64,000 nucleotides of DNA from Lentisphaerota bacterium (GCA_015061605.1 SUWH01000007.1:39772-103771); one strand, 5' to 3'. Positions 8,690 through 17,520 are shown, counted from the stretch's first letter. Notes: a model not told the origin generated them from the letters alone. Numbers and translations: made by a program.

Positions 8690-9392
8690 CACGCTGATCG
8701 AATTGCTCGTTGTTATCGCCATCATCGCCATTCTGGCAGCAATCCTGCTCCCGGCATTGCAGAGCGCCAGAGAGCGGGGAAAAACCACCCAGTGCCTGAA
8801 TAATTTGCGCCAGCTCGGACACGTAATGCATAATTATGCTGAAGCCAACGACGGCTGGGCAACTGACGACACCTGTGGAGAAACCAGCGCCTCAAACTAT
8901 TACTATTCAAAAACCTCCAAAAAAGCCAAAGGCCGACTGGGCGATTACATCAAATCCCCGAAGATTGCCGACTCTCTTCCCGCCATCGCGGTCTGCCCGC
9001 AAGGCGGACGCGACTGGGAGAAACCGGCAGGATTCCCCACGGTCAAAACCGGCAGCAATCCGAACTTCAGCTATGGTGCAAATTACTACATAACCAAAGT
9101 TGCTCTGAGTTACCGGCAGAAATATTCCACAGTGCGTCTCGGCAGCAAAGTCTTTGTTTTCACTGATATCGGCGAAAAACATCCGACCTTTTCCAAAGAG
9201 GCAAAAATGATTGGTGCCATGGAAGTCGCCGGATTTTACCGTTTCAGTTTCCGGCATCCCAAGTACAAATTTTCCAACACGGTGTTTGTTGACGGCCACG
9301 CGGAGGGAATCCACTTTGCTTATACATGGAGCGGAGCCGAGGGGTGGAGCAAAGCCAGTGACACCAGAAATTTGTTCCGGGATAACTATTGA
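8628..9392 (+). CDS. Prepilin-type N-terminal domain protein 1 (H..DGH type)
   Basis: 254 aa in the open frame. After a repeat-encoded leader (ending GQKLYS) comes [25 protein letters not shown], the class III/type IV prepilin helix, then a pseudopilin-like globular domain ([23 protein letters not shown]) and a C-terminal FRHPKYKF...FVDGHAE motif, where H and DGH are 11 residues apart. It ends in RNLFRDNY, shared with the protein at 13461. Such proteins are numerous in Lentisphaerota and Planctomycetota and may form pseudopili or surface assemblies; no role is proven. The residue before the cleavage phenylalanine is Ser, not Gly. The start is uncertain: ATG 8628 and 8634 have no Shine-Dalgarno, whereas ATG 8600 has one but is out of frame. 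Confidence 0.8.
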   Translation: MIMDRSCTASVHDHGQKLYSFTLIELLVVIAIIAILAAILLPALQSARERGKTTQCLNNLRQLGHVMHNYAEANDGWATDDTCGETSASNYYYSKTSKKAKGRLGDYIKSPKIADSLPAIAVCPQGGRDWEKPAGFPTVKTGSNPNFSYGANYYITKVALSYRQKYSTVRLGSKVFVFTDIGEKHPTFSKEAKMIGAMEVAGFYRFSFRHPKYKFSNTVFVDGHAEGIHFAYTWSGAEGWSKASDTRNLFRDNY

Positions 9393-9576
9393 TGGGTGTT
9401 GTCTCATTTTTTGTAAAAAATATAACCTGCGGTGGCGCATTGTGCGCAATCTCTTGGCAAATCTTCGGACTCATCTTCAGTCGAGGACGCAAGTCCACTC
9501 CTTCAGATTCGCCTTGATTTGCCGTCGACCTTGCATCACACTGCATCCACCGACTGCAATCAAACCGTTTTATTAT
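9393..9576. other. Intergenic stretch between prepilin-like gene 1 and the DUF4091 gene
   Basis: Part of a 250-bp gap. A short GCGCA-TTG-TGCGC inverted repeat lies near 9435 but has no T-run, so it is not a convincing terminator. No gene was seen. The right end holds the promoter at 9577. Confidence 0.5.
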
Positions 9577-9605
9577 TTGACAAATCATCCCTTCTGTGGT
9601 ATACT
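9577..9605 (+). promoter_or_regulatory. Consensus sigma70 promoter for the DUF4091 gene
   Basis: -35 TTGACA (9577-9582), 17-bp spacer, -10 TATACT (9600-9605), the best promoter match in the window. It indicates that the DUF4091-CBM9 pair is transcribed independently of the prepilin-like gene in front. Confidence 0.8.
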
Positions 9606-9674
9606 TTTATACAGCAACAGTGGATATTGCAAGTTATAACATAAATGTTTCACAAAATTCTGGACATTATCTAT

Positions 9675-12107
9675 ATGATGAAAAAAAATTTTTTATTTTG
9701 TCTGTTGTTGACGGCACTGCTGGCAAATGCCGGAAAAATCGTTATGGTCGATAATTTCGATCTGCCGGATATGCGGGTATGGAACTTCAAGGCTCCGTCA
9801 ACCGCTGCCAGCTGGTCAAAAGAGATGGAGATAACCAAACCTGCCGGAAGATTGTTTGTCCGCTTTTTCCAAAAAGATTCTCTTAAAAAGATTGAGTTCA
9901 GCACCCCGGGAAGCAGTAAACCGCTTTGGACCGCAAAGAAATTTGACCGGTCAACCGCAATAAAAAGCACTCCGGCAGGTCAATATGTTTTCCGTTTCTC
10001 CGGCGAAGGCAATTCCGGCTGCCGGGTGGAGATTTCCGCGCGCAGCCAGTATGGAAGAATGATCGACTGGAACTGTTCCAACGCCCGCATAACTCCGCGC
10101 GCTCAAGGCGCATTGCTTCAAGCCAACGGTAAAAATGCTTCATTTTACGGCAGATGTTTTCAGCTGGCAAAGAACCGGCTCTATACCCTCGCGCTGGAAG
10201 CGGAATCTCTGGAACCGCAAACCGTTTCTCTGGTCGTATCCAAACACAAAGTTGCCCGCCGGGTCGTACCATTCCCGATGGAAGCCGGAAAAAACATGAC
10301 GCTCAGTGCCAAATTTCAGCTTCCGGCGGATAACGGCAATATCTCCATACTTTTCAGCAAAGATCTGCTGGTCAAAAAGTTGACCATCACCGACGAGGGC
10401 GATGCTCCGGAAATCCAAACGGCAGTAAAAGCTGCTGCTTCAAACAAAAAAAGAGGCGGCAAAAAAGCTGCGCCAAAGGTCGCCAATGACGGCAGATTCC
10501 TCGAACAGCGCAACGAAGAAAAAGAGCCCGCCAATCCGATGCTGAAACTTCCGGTATTCTACCGTCGCGCACCGCGTCTGGTCTACCCGGACAGCATCCC
10601 GCAGGAGTATGAAATTTGCAGCGGACTCAACTGTTTCGGCACCCCGGGCAGTTATGTTTTGATCTATGCGGCACTCCACAATCCGGGAACCGACCGCGAA
10701 GTCGGCATCTGTTCCGTTTCGGATCTGCTCTCTGCAAAGGGAAAAATTGCCGCCGGACAATGGGAGATATCTGAAATCGGTTTTTCCAACTACCCCAGAG
10801 GGAAACTTTCCAGCCAGATCATCCCGGAACTGATTCTCAATCAATCCGGCAAAGCTCTGAAAGCAAACGGGAACCGCATGTACCGCTTTTTCCTCAAACT
10901 CCCCGCCGGAACCGCCCCCGGCAGATATCGCGGCTCCGTAAATCTCACCTGCGGCGAAACCGCGCTTGCCCTCCCGCTGGAAGTAAGCGTGCTGCCCTTT
11001 GAACTTATGGAACCGGCAAATGATGAATTTTTATGGTCTGTTTACAGCCGCATCCAGGGCAGACCGCAGCGCTTCTATTCCGGGGCCTTGCGCGACCGCT
11101 ATTTTCAGGATATGCGCGAGGCGGGGATCAACGGTCTGCATTACAGCATGGGCAACAGTGAAGCGGCAGTCAAGCGGCTTCAGGAGATCCGCAAAAAACA
11201 TGGCTTTACCGCGCCGCCGGTGCTGTATGGCATCCGTCCCCATCAGGCCGCGCTGAAAAATCTCGGGCTGCCCGTTACCGAAAAACGGTGGTTCGACAAC
11301 GCCGCCGTCCGCAAAGAGTATGTCCGGCTGTTGAAAATTTTTGACGGCTGGATGAAGAAACATGGCGGCGAAAACTGGAATGATTATTACGTCTCCTGTG
11401 TCGATGAACCTTTCCTCGGCCAAATGGAGCGTGCCGCATGGGAAAACAAACTCGCCAGAGAAGCCGGATTGAAAACCACCGGCACCATCTACCAGCCCCG
11501 GTTCGTCCGGACACTTGCTCCCGATCTGGATATGTCGATAAATATGTTCATCAACCGCGACCCGGAAATCTTGCAGCAGTTGAAAGATATTCAAAAAGAG
11601 TTCCCGAAACTGCATTACTGGTATCTCGGTGCCGGAGCCTACGATAATCAGGAAGGCGGTCTGATGCCCAACCGGCTCATGGCAGGCTTCGGCAGTTTCC
11701 GTTCCGGAGTCAAAGGGCACATCTCCTTTACGTATCAGAATATAGATCCACACCATGAACCATTCCGCAGTCCGCTGCTCCGGGGATACGGCATGACCTT
11801 CCCCCATCCGGAACCGACGCCGGAGAAGGTGACGATCTTCACGTTGGAATTCGACGGCTTGCGCGAAGGTATCACCGACTACAAATATCTTTACACCTTG
11901 CAGAAATTGATTGTGCAAAAAGCCGGAACCGATGCGGCAAAACGCGGTCAGGCGGTTTTGGATCATATTCTGAAAAGCACCACGTGGCACGATAAGATGA
12001 CCCACGCTCAAGGCATCACCGCCAAACGGGATATGACCAATGACAATATGGATAAACTCCGTGCCCTTGCCGCCAACGCCATAACGGAACTCATTCTGGA
12101 GAAATAA
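9675..12107 (+). CDS. Secreted DUF4091 putative glycoside hydrolase with N-terminal accessory domain
   Basis: About 810 aa. Start 9675 is chosen because MMKKNFLFCLLLTALLANAG is a clean signal peptide; the track start at 9645 adds ten residues and neither has a clear RBS. Residues 20-250 form a beta-rich domain that resembles the stand-alone protein at 14289 (DNF..P near the N-terminus, then LVKKLTI). A KKRGGKKAAPK linker leads to a long catalytic-like region with YYVSCVDEPFLGQ (candidate acidic pair) and the DUF4091 end motif LEFDGLREGITDYKYLYTL. The role is probably extracytoplasmic glycan cleavage, specificity unknown. The CBM9-like gene follows after 3 bp. Confidence 0.82.
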   Translation: MMKKNFLFCLLLTALLANAGKIVMVDNFDLPDMRVWNFKAPSTAASWSKEMEITKPAGRLFVRFFQKDSLKKIEFSTPGSSKPLWTAKKFDRSTAIKSTPAGQYVFRFSGEGNSGCRVEISARSQYGRMIDWNCSNARITPRAQGALLQANGKNASFYGRCFQLAKNRLYTLALEAESLEPQTVSLVVSKHKVARRVVPFPMEAGKNMTLSAKFQLPADNGNISILFSKDLLVKKLTITDEGDAPEIQTAVKAAASNKKRGGKKAAPKVANDGRFLEQRNEEKEPANPMLKLPVFYRRAPRLVYPDSIPQEYEICSGLNCFGTPGSYVLIYAALHNPGTDREVGICSVSDLLSAKGKIAAGQWEISEIGFSNYPRGKLSSQIIPELILNQSGKALKANGNRMYRFFLKLPAGTAPGRYRGSVNLTCGETALALPLEVSVLPFELMEPANDEFLWSVYSRIQGRPQRFYSGALRDRYFQDMREAGINGLHYSMGNSEAAVKRLQEIRKKHGFTAPPVLYGIRPHQAALKNLGLPVTEKRWFDNAAVRKEYVRLLKIFDGWMKKHGGENWNDYYVSCVDEPFLGQMERAAWENKLAREAGLKTTGTIYQPRFVRTLAPDLDMSINMFINRDPEILQQLKDIQKEFPKLHYWYLGAGAYDNQEGGLMPNRLMAGFGSFRSGVKGHISFTYQNIDPHHEPFRSPLLRGYGMTFPHPEPTPEKVTIFTLEFDGLREGITDYKYLYTLQKLIVQKAGTDAAKRGQAVLDHILKSTTWHDKMTHAQGITAKRDMTNDNMDKLRALAANAITELILEK

Positions 12108-12110
12108 GCG

Positions 12111-13349
12111 ATGAAAAATTTACTTTTATTCCTTGCCGCGATTCTTCTTTCCGCCGGTAACGCGGCGGCATACGAACTTGTAAAGGTTGCCGGAGCGCTG
12201 AAAATCGACGGCATTGCCGAAACGGCGTGGCAGCAGGCCAAGCCGATAAAACTTTTCAAGTGGCGCGACAGCAAACTCCCCGTCTTTATGCCCTCAACAG
12301 TAAAATTTCTCTATGATGACACCAATTTGTACTGCCTGGCGGAATTTCAGGAGGTGAACCTCAATGAAGCATTGATGCAGTCAACGAAATATCCGCACCG
12401 GGATGCGCCGGTCTATTCCAATGACTGCTGCGAACTCTTTATCGACCCGTTCCGGGATGGTAAACGGGTGTTTCATCTGGTCGTGGATATCCACGGCGGG
12501 GTGGCGGATTATCTGTGCGGCGACACCGTAAGGTTCCGCAATGAATTGAGCTGGAACGGCTACTGGAGAAGTGCCGTCCACATCTCAAGTGAACAGTGGA
12601 ATGTCGAATATGCCATCCCCTGGAACACCATCGGAGTCAAGCCGGGCAAAGCACGGCAGCTCGGCGTAAATCTTTCGCGTTCCCGCCGCTGCAATCCGAC
12701 CGAACGTACGGTGATCGTGGATAAACTGGCTCTGCGCAGCACTCCGGATTATATTCAAATGAAAGCCGATATCGCTCCGCTTCCCGTGACCGGTTCCATC
12801 GAATACGGCGCCTTCTTCTCCGGCAGCAACAGCTTCAGCGTCATCTTGCAAAATGCCGCCAAACACACTCAAAATGGTATACTGTTGATCAGCGGCACTT
12901 ACAGTGACGGAAAGACGGCGTTCACAATGGAACTGCCGGTTTCCGCAGCGCCGCGCCAAAAGCTGACGATCCCGGTCAAAGTCAACGTTCCGGCTCCGGG
13001 AAATGTCAATATTTCAGCTGATTTACAGCTTGATAAAGCGAAAATTTTTATCGGCAGTACCAATGTCAAAATCCAGCCGCCATTCGATATCAATGACCCG
13101 CATCCGATGGTCTTTCAAGGTGAAAAATGGGGCATTTATCTGCGGATATTCACTGCCGGAGCAAGAGATTTTTCTGTAAAAATAAAGCAAAATGGCAAAG
13201 TTGCCGCCCGGGCAGAATATCCGGCGCTCCAAGGCAGAAACTTTGTCACTCTGCCCACCGGAAGCCTTCTGCCGGGAGAGTATGATTTGAGTGTTATTTC
13301 CGGCAAGGATACGGTAACTGTACCGCTGCAGATCATTGCCAGACCATAA
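12111..13349 (+). CDS. Secreted CBM9-like carbohydrate-binding protein
   Basis: 412 aa. Signal peptide MKNLLLFLAAILLSAGNAAA, then a CBM9/DOMON-type domain of about 190 residues (KIDGIAETAWQQAK, VKFLYDDTNLYCLAEF, DCCELFIDPFRDGK, WNVEYAIPWNTIGV, LGVNLSRSRR). The C-terminal half is Ig-like beta sandwich without catalytic motifs. It follows the DUF4091 gene by 3 bp and likely shares its promoter. CBM9 domains bind the ends of polysaccharides, so it may hold substrate for the neighbouring hydrolase. Confidence 0.82.
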   Translation: MKNLLLFLAAILLSAGNAAAYELVKVAGALKIDGIAETAWQQAKPIKLFKWRDSKLPVFMPSTVKFLYDDTNLYCLAEFQEVNLNEALMQSTKYPHRDAPVYSNDCCELFIDPFRDGKRVFHLVVDIHGGVADYLCGDTVRFRNELSWNGYWRSAVHISSEQWNVEYAIPWNTIGVKPGKARQLGVNLSRSRRCNPTERTVIVDKLALRSTPDYIQMKADIAPLPVTGSIEYGAFFSGSNSFSVILQNAAKHTQNGILLISGTYSDGKTAFTMELPVSAAPRQKLTIPVKVNVPAPGNVNISADLQLDKAKIFIGSTNVKIQPPFDINDPHPMVFQGEKWGIYLRIFTAGARDFSVKIKQNGKVAARAEYPALQGRNFVTLPTGSLLPGEYDLSVISGKDTVTVPLQIIARP

Positions 13350-13375
13350 ATTTTTGATTTTTTTTGCAAAAACAG

Positions 13376-13404
13376 TTGTTTTTTTACTATGTTATGGTTA
13401 TAAT
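13376..13404 (+). promoter_or_regulatory. Sigma70-type promoter for prepilin-like gene 2
   Basis: -35 TTGTTT (13376-13381), 17-bp spacer, -10 TATAAT (13399-13404), about 44 bp before ATG 13448. Distance and downstream RBS resemble those of prepilin-like gene 1. Confidence 0.65.
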
Positions 13405-13436
13405 ATATCCTGTGTCAATTTAAGAAATTTTCATAT

Positions 13437-13450
13437 GGAGGTATTTTATG
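13437..13450 (+). promoter_or_regulatory. Strong RBS and ATG 13448, out of frame with prepilin-like gene 2
   Basis: GGAGGT (13437-13442) is five bases from ATG 13448. Translation from it follows [19 protein letters not shown] and then, because of the second repeat copy, runs in the wrong frame to 13690. With a single repeat copy it would continue ..[12 protein letters not shown] in frame, so this ATG probably marks the ancestral start. Confidence 0.7.
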
Positions 13451-13460
13451 ACTCATAAAG

Positions 13461-14255
13461 ATGCTTTTTCTGTCCATGGGCATGGACAGAAGCTGTACAG
13501 CTTCTGTCCATGGGCATGGACAGAAGCTGTACAGCTTCACGCTGATCGAATTGCTCGTTGTTATCGCCATCATCGCCATTCTGGCGGCGGTACTGCTCCC
13601 GGCGCTGCAACAGGCGCGCGCCCGCGGACAGGGGACCCAATGCCTCAACAACATCAAGCAGCTTGGATTTGCAGTGAATCAGTACGCTGACGAAAACGAC
13701 GGTCACGGTCCCTGTCCTAAAATGGATGCGACCTATCACTACATCTGGAGCAGTAATGGAGGAAAAGGTACCGTAGGAAAATATCTCTCGAACATAAAAG
13801 ATCATTGCGTTCCGGCAGCATATTGTCCGCGCGGCGGCAGAACAGCTGATGGCACAATACAATCATACTTCTGGCAGACAACCAGTTATGCAGTGAATGC
13901 TTTTCTGGGCGTTCATCCGTCTTTGGGGAAAGCTTTCATGCAGAAATACAGCACCGTCCGTTTCGCTTCCAAAGTCATGTCGGTCGGAGAAATCGGTCCG
14001 ATCAATAAGGTTGGTCCATTCACCCATCCGGCCTTGTCACCGACCAGTACCAACCTCACAACCAATAACCTTGCCTATTTCACCCACCTTTCATTCCGTC
14101 ACCCTGCCAAACGCGGTGCGAGCATAGCTTTTATCGACGGACACTCCGAACACGTTTCACCTTATGACCATACGGCTGGTGCAGACGGTTATTCCGGCGT
14201 CCGGGATAAAAAATTTCTCTTCCGCGATAACTACGCGCAGACCGGACATCTCTGA
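13461..14255 (+). CDS. Prepilin-type N-terminal domain protein 2 (H..DGH type)
   Basis: 264 aa from ATG 13461, which has no clear RBS. The leader is encoded by the 34-bp repeats, followed by [25 protein letters not shown], a pseudopilin-like body ([21 protein letters not shown]) and the C-terminal FRHPAKRG...FIDGHSE motif, ending in FLFRDNY. The first 115 bp are nearly identical to gene 1 while the rest has diverged strongly. It heads a locus with the secreted proteins at 14289 and 15063. The functional start depends on the repeat copy number; alternatives are ATG 13476 and 13482 inside the palindrome. Confidence 0.8.
   Translation: MLFLSMGMDRSCTASVHGHGQKLYSFTLIELLVVIAIIAILAAVLLPALQQARARGQGTQCLNNIKQLGFAVNQYADENDGHGPCPKMDATYHYIWSSNGGKGTVGKYLSNIKDHCVPAAYCPRGGRTADGTIQSYFWQTTSYAVNAFLGVHPSLGKAFMQKYSTVRFASKVMSVGEIGPINKVGPFTHPALSPTSTNLTTNNLAYFTHLSFRHPAKRGASIAFIDGHSEHVSPYDHTAGADGYSGVRDKKFLFRDNYAQTGHL
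13470..13537 (+). repeat. Two tandem copies of the variant 34-bp double palindrome
   Basis: Copies at 13470-13503 and 13504-13537 are identical to each other. They differ from the copies at 8622 only at the centre of the first palindrome (CTGTCCATGGGCATGGACAG), which leaves it a near-palindrome; the second palindrome AAGCTGTACAGCTT is unchanged. Confidence 0.95.
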
Positions 14256-14288
14256 TGATCACACCATTACAATATAAGGAACAATAAA

Positions 14289-15062
14289 ATGAAAAAATTT
14301 ATCGCCCTGCTGTTTGCAGCACTTTTCGTCTCCGTCCTCGGCGCGGCAGAAAACAAAATCTACTTTGACAACTTTGAGTATCCGCTCACCCGTACCCACT
14401 GGCTGAAAATTGATCCGCACACCGAAGCATGGACACAGGAATGGCAAGTTCCCGCCTCCGGAGTCCGTTGGAGATTACGTTTCAACGGCGACAGAAGCGC
14501 ATTCAAAACCTTGTCCGTGGTAAACTCTCAAGGCAAACAGATTTTCCTCGATGAAGCATGCAAAAAGGCAACCTGGATCAATTTTACCGGCAATGACACC
14601 TATACCATCAAAGCAGCGGGGAATCCGCACACCAAAGTCTCCTATCTGGTTCTCGACACCTATGCACTCGAAGATAAAACCCAGCCCGGATGGCGTTCGA
14701 CCTACATGCCCTCATGGCGTTTCCTCCGCGTCAAGCACGAAGCTGCCAAAGACGGCGGTACAACTCTGACCCCCAACGGGGTAGCGCCGTCGATCTACAC
14801 GCTGTTGAGCGGACTTACAAAAAAATACCGCGCTGAATTCACCGTGATCAGCCCGGTCGCCCAGAAGGTCAAAGTCGATGCCGCATGGCAGCGTAAAACC
14901 GGCAAAGGCCGTGACCGGGTCAATCAGGTCGTGGAAGTTGAGCCGAATAAGCCATCAACCGTTTCTGTTGAATTTACTCCGACTGCCACCCCGGTCGCAG
15001 TAACATTGCTCATCGAAAAGGAATTGACGGTAAAGAACTTCAATCTGTTTGAGGTCAAATAA
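14289..15062 (+). CDS. Secreted beta-rich protein of unknown function
   Basis: 257 aa with signal peptide MKKFIALLFAALFVSVLGAAE. The mature part has no known catalytic motif. It resembles the N-terminal domain of the DUF4091 protein at 9675: both begin with K-I-x(2-3)-DNF and end with a (L)TVKNF/LVKKLTI strand. RBS AAGGAA precedes the ATG. It abuts the next gene with no gap, so the two are probably made together and may form a complex; this is an inference from the fused version at 9675. Confidence 0.75.
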   Translation: MKKFIALLFAALFVSVLGAAENKIYFDNFEYPLTRTHWLKIDPHTEAWTQEWQVPASGVRWRLRFNGDRSAFKTLSVVNSQGKQIFLDEACKKATWINFTGNDTYTIKAAGNPHTKVSYLVLDTYALEDKTQPGWRSTYMPSWRFLRVKHEAAKDGGTTLTPNGVAPSIYTLLSGLTKKYRAEFTVISPVAQKVKVDAAWQRKTGKGRDRVNQVVEVEPNKPSTVSVEFTPTATPVAVTLLIEKELTVKNFNLFEVK

Positions 15063-17408
15063 ATGAAAAAATTTATGACAATCCTGCTTGCTTCAAGCGG
15101 GATTTTTCTGTTTGGGGCGGAACTGAGTTCCGGCAAGCTGCACGTCGAACTGCGGAAAAACGCCACTGCCCCGCAGAAAATTTCATATAACGGCATGGAG
15201 CTTATCCAAAACTTTTTTTACTCATGGTACGCCAGAGGATACTGGTACAGCGACCGCAGTGGAGTAAGCAATTCATTTGACCGTTCCGGAACCGGAAATA
15301 TCAAAGTTGAAGAACTTTCCGGTGACACCTTGAAAATCAACTATGATTGCACCGACTTCAATGTTGCTGCCTCCTATGAACTGCTCAAAGCTCCCGACGC
15401 GGTAAAGGTCGAATTTTACCTTACCGCGCGCAATGACATCTATCTCGGCGGCATCGATCCGCCGGGCGGATGCAGTCTGCCCCTGATAAGAAAAAATAAG
15501 GCATTGACCCACTTTTATGAAGTAGCATCTGATCTGTCGGTCAAACTCAAAAGCAAAGGTGATTACCCCGAACGCCTTGCCGGAGTTGTCCGGAACAACT
15601 GCATCGGCGGCTATACCGATGCCAAGGGAGAAAAAGGCTTTTTCATTTTGCTCGATCGCCGCTTTTACGGCAGACAGCAGGATACTCCGGTCATCACCGG
15701 AGGCGGATTGTGCTTTTCCAAAGATGTCTGTAAGCTCATCCGCAAGGGTGAAGTCATCAAAGGACAATTCTACATCGTCCCCTTTGACGGTAATGCTGAA
15801 AAAACAGCCAGAACCGCCGTTGAAAAATTTTGCGATCAATCCCCGGTCAAGCGCTGGGATTTTTACGCTCCCTACCGCAAGCTCCGGGGAAAAACTGCTT
15901 CAAGTTTCGTGACCGTTGCCGACAATGAATTTTTCACCGCCGCCGCCGGGAGCACCGGGCATGTCCTGCCGGAAACGCCGCTGCCCAAAATCACTGCTCC
16001 GTCAATAAAAGTTTCCGGAGCAAAAAATCAGCACATCTTTTCACAGATCGTATTGAATGCCAAACAGGATTTGAAAGATTTGAAGTTCACATTAAAGTTC
16101 CCGGAGTTCAAAGATTGCCGGATCGAAAAAATCACCCCGGTTCCCAGCGATTATCCGGCAACCGCATTTGCTGTCGCCGGAGATTTCCCCGATATTCTGC
16201 AAAAAGCTGACACCCCGGAATTGAAAAAATCTTCCGGCAATGTGCCCTATTTGCTGACGGTTTATATTCCGGAAAATGCCCAAGCCGGTCCCCACACGGG
16301 AAAGGTGAAAATATTTTCCGGTGAAAAATCCATTGCTGAACTGAACGTGGAAATGGAAGTTTTTGATTTTGCCCTGCCGAAAATGAGCAGCTTCCGTTCC
16401 GCATTTCTGGCATGGACCTCCGCCGCATACCGCAAAAATTTCCGGGCAAAAGATTATATGCTCGACCAGCGCAAACTGCGGATAACCACCCCGGTCGAAA
16501 TCTACACCCCATGTGATAAACAGGGAAATCTGAACAGTCCGGATGGTTTCAAAAGAGCGGTCAAAAACGCTCTGGATGCCGGAGATACCTGCTTCCGTTT
16601 GTCCAGCGTTTACATGTGGCGTTCCATGCCGTACAAAGACAAAACCGGCAAAGAGGCGGAACTTTACATCAAAACTTTCACCCGGCAGGTCTACGCCATC
16701 ATGAAAGAACTCAATGCGGTAAAATATGCGTGGTTCCTGATGGCAGATGAGACTCACCGGCCGGAGATGAACAAAATGCATGCCCAGTGGTGCAAATGGG
16801 TCAGAGAAGTCGCCCCCGATCTGCCCATATTCTCCACCCAGAACCATCCGGAATACTCCATTGCCGATCAGGCGGACATCCTCTGCGGCCCCTTGAGTTC
16901 GGTCAATGTCCTGCGCCAAAAATACGGCGATAAAAAGGAGTATTGGGTCTATGAAAACGGCTATCCCTTCAGCCTCGGACAGAGTGAGATCGTCACCCGT
17001 TCCATGCCGCTGCGGAGCATGAAACACGGCATAAAAGGCTATCATCAGTGGAGCTCCTGCCACTGGCCCGCCGAAAAAGATGGTAAATTCCGCCCGGGAT
17101 ATTTTCACGGAACCGCATCGCTCTACTACCCGCCGGAATTCGGATACCGCAAAAATCAGCCGGTACGTTCCATGCGGCTGATCAACTGCGCCCAGGGCAT
17201 CATCGACCACGATCATATCGCCATACTTGAAAAACTGATCGCCGAAAATCCCACCCTCCAGGAAGCGCAGGATGCGGCAAAATATCTGAAGCGGGAGTTG
17301 GACCGGCTGGTTCCGGATGTGTATACTTTCAACAGTTCAAGTGCCGATTTTGACGTGTTCAGACTTGAAATCGCTCACTGGATCGTCAAAATATCAAAAA
17401 AATTGTAA
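15063..17408 (+). CDS. Secreted putative glycoside hydrolase, DUF4091-like architecture
   Basis: 781 aa with signal peptide MKKFMTILLASSGIFLFGAE. The first 300 residues form a beta-sandwich-like region (GGIDPPGGCSLPL), then an NPCBM/Ig-like stretch (AGPHTGKVKIFSGEKSIAELNVEMEV) and an alpha/beta barrel-like C-terminus (YAWFLMADETHRPEM with acidic residues, GYHQWSSCHWP, SMRLINCAQGIIDHDHIAILEKL). The domain order matches DUF4091 hydrolases, but catalytic residues are not assigned. RBS GAGGTC lies at the end of the preceding gene. Confidence 0.7.
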   Translation: MKKFMTILLASSGIFLFGAELSSGKLHVELRKNATAPQKISYNGMELIQNFFYSWYARGYWYSDRSGVSNSFDRSGTGNIKVEELSGDTLKINYDCTDFNVAASYELLKAPDAVKVEFYLTARNDIYLGGIDPPGGCSLPLIRKNKALTHFYEVASDLSVKLKSKGDYPERLAGVVRNNCIGGYTDAKGEKGFFILLDRRFYGRQQDTPVITGGGLCFSKDVCKLIRKGEVIKGQFYIVPFDGNAEKTARTAVEKFCDQSPVKRWDFYAPYRKLRGKTASSFVTVADNEFFTAAAGSTGHVLPETPLPKITAPSIKVSGAKNQHIFSQIVLNAKQDLKDLKFTLKFPEFKDCRIEKITPVPSDYPATAFAVAGDFPDILQKADTPELKKSSGNVPYLLTVYIPENAQAGPHTGKVKIFSGEKSIAELNVEMEVFDFALPKMSSFRSAFLAWTSAAYRKNFRAKDYMLDQRKLRITTPVEIYTPCDKQGNLNSPDGFKRAVKNALDAGDTCFRLSSVYMWRSMPYKDKTGKEAELYIKTFTRQVYAIMKELNAVKYAWFLMADETHRPEMNKMHAQWCKWVREVAPDLPIFSTQNHPEYSIADQADILCGPLSSVNVLRQKYGDKKEYWVYENGYPFSLGQSEIVTRSMPLRSMKHGIKGYHQWSSCHWPAEKDGKFRPGYFHGTASLYYPPEFGYRKNQPVRSMRLINCAQGIIDHDHIAILEKLIAENPTLQEAQDAAKYLKRELDRLVPDVYTFNSSSADFDVFRLEIAHWIVKISKKL

Positions 17409-17426
17409 AAAAAAGCGGAAAAACGC

Positions 17427-17454
17427 TTGAATGTCAAATTTTCCGGTGTATACT
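17427..17454 (+). promoter_or_regulatory. Sigma70-type promoter for lptB
   Basis: -35 TTGAAT (17427-17432), 16-bp spacer, -10 TATACT (17449-17454), about 67 bp before the lptB ATG. Confidence 0.6.
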
Positions 17455-17520
17455 AATAGCAGAAAGCAGGGAATGCTTCACTGCAATACACTGAATTTTT
17501 GAGAAAGATTTTTTGGAATA

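Noticed and set aside
13448-13690. 80-codon ORF from the RBS-linked ATG of prepilin-like gene 2, as a separate gene
   Set aside because: After the leader it is just the wrong frame of the prepilin codons; recorded as an out-of-frame start rather than a gene.
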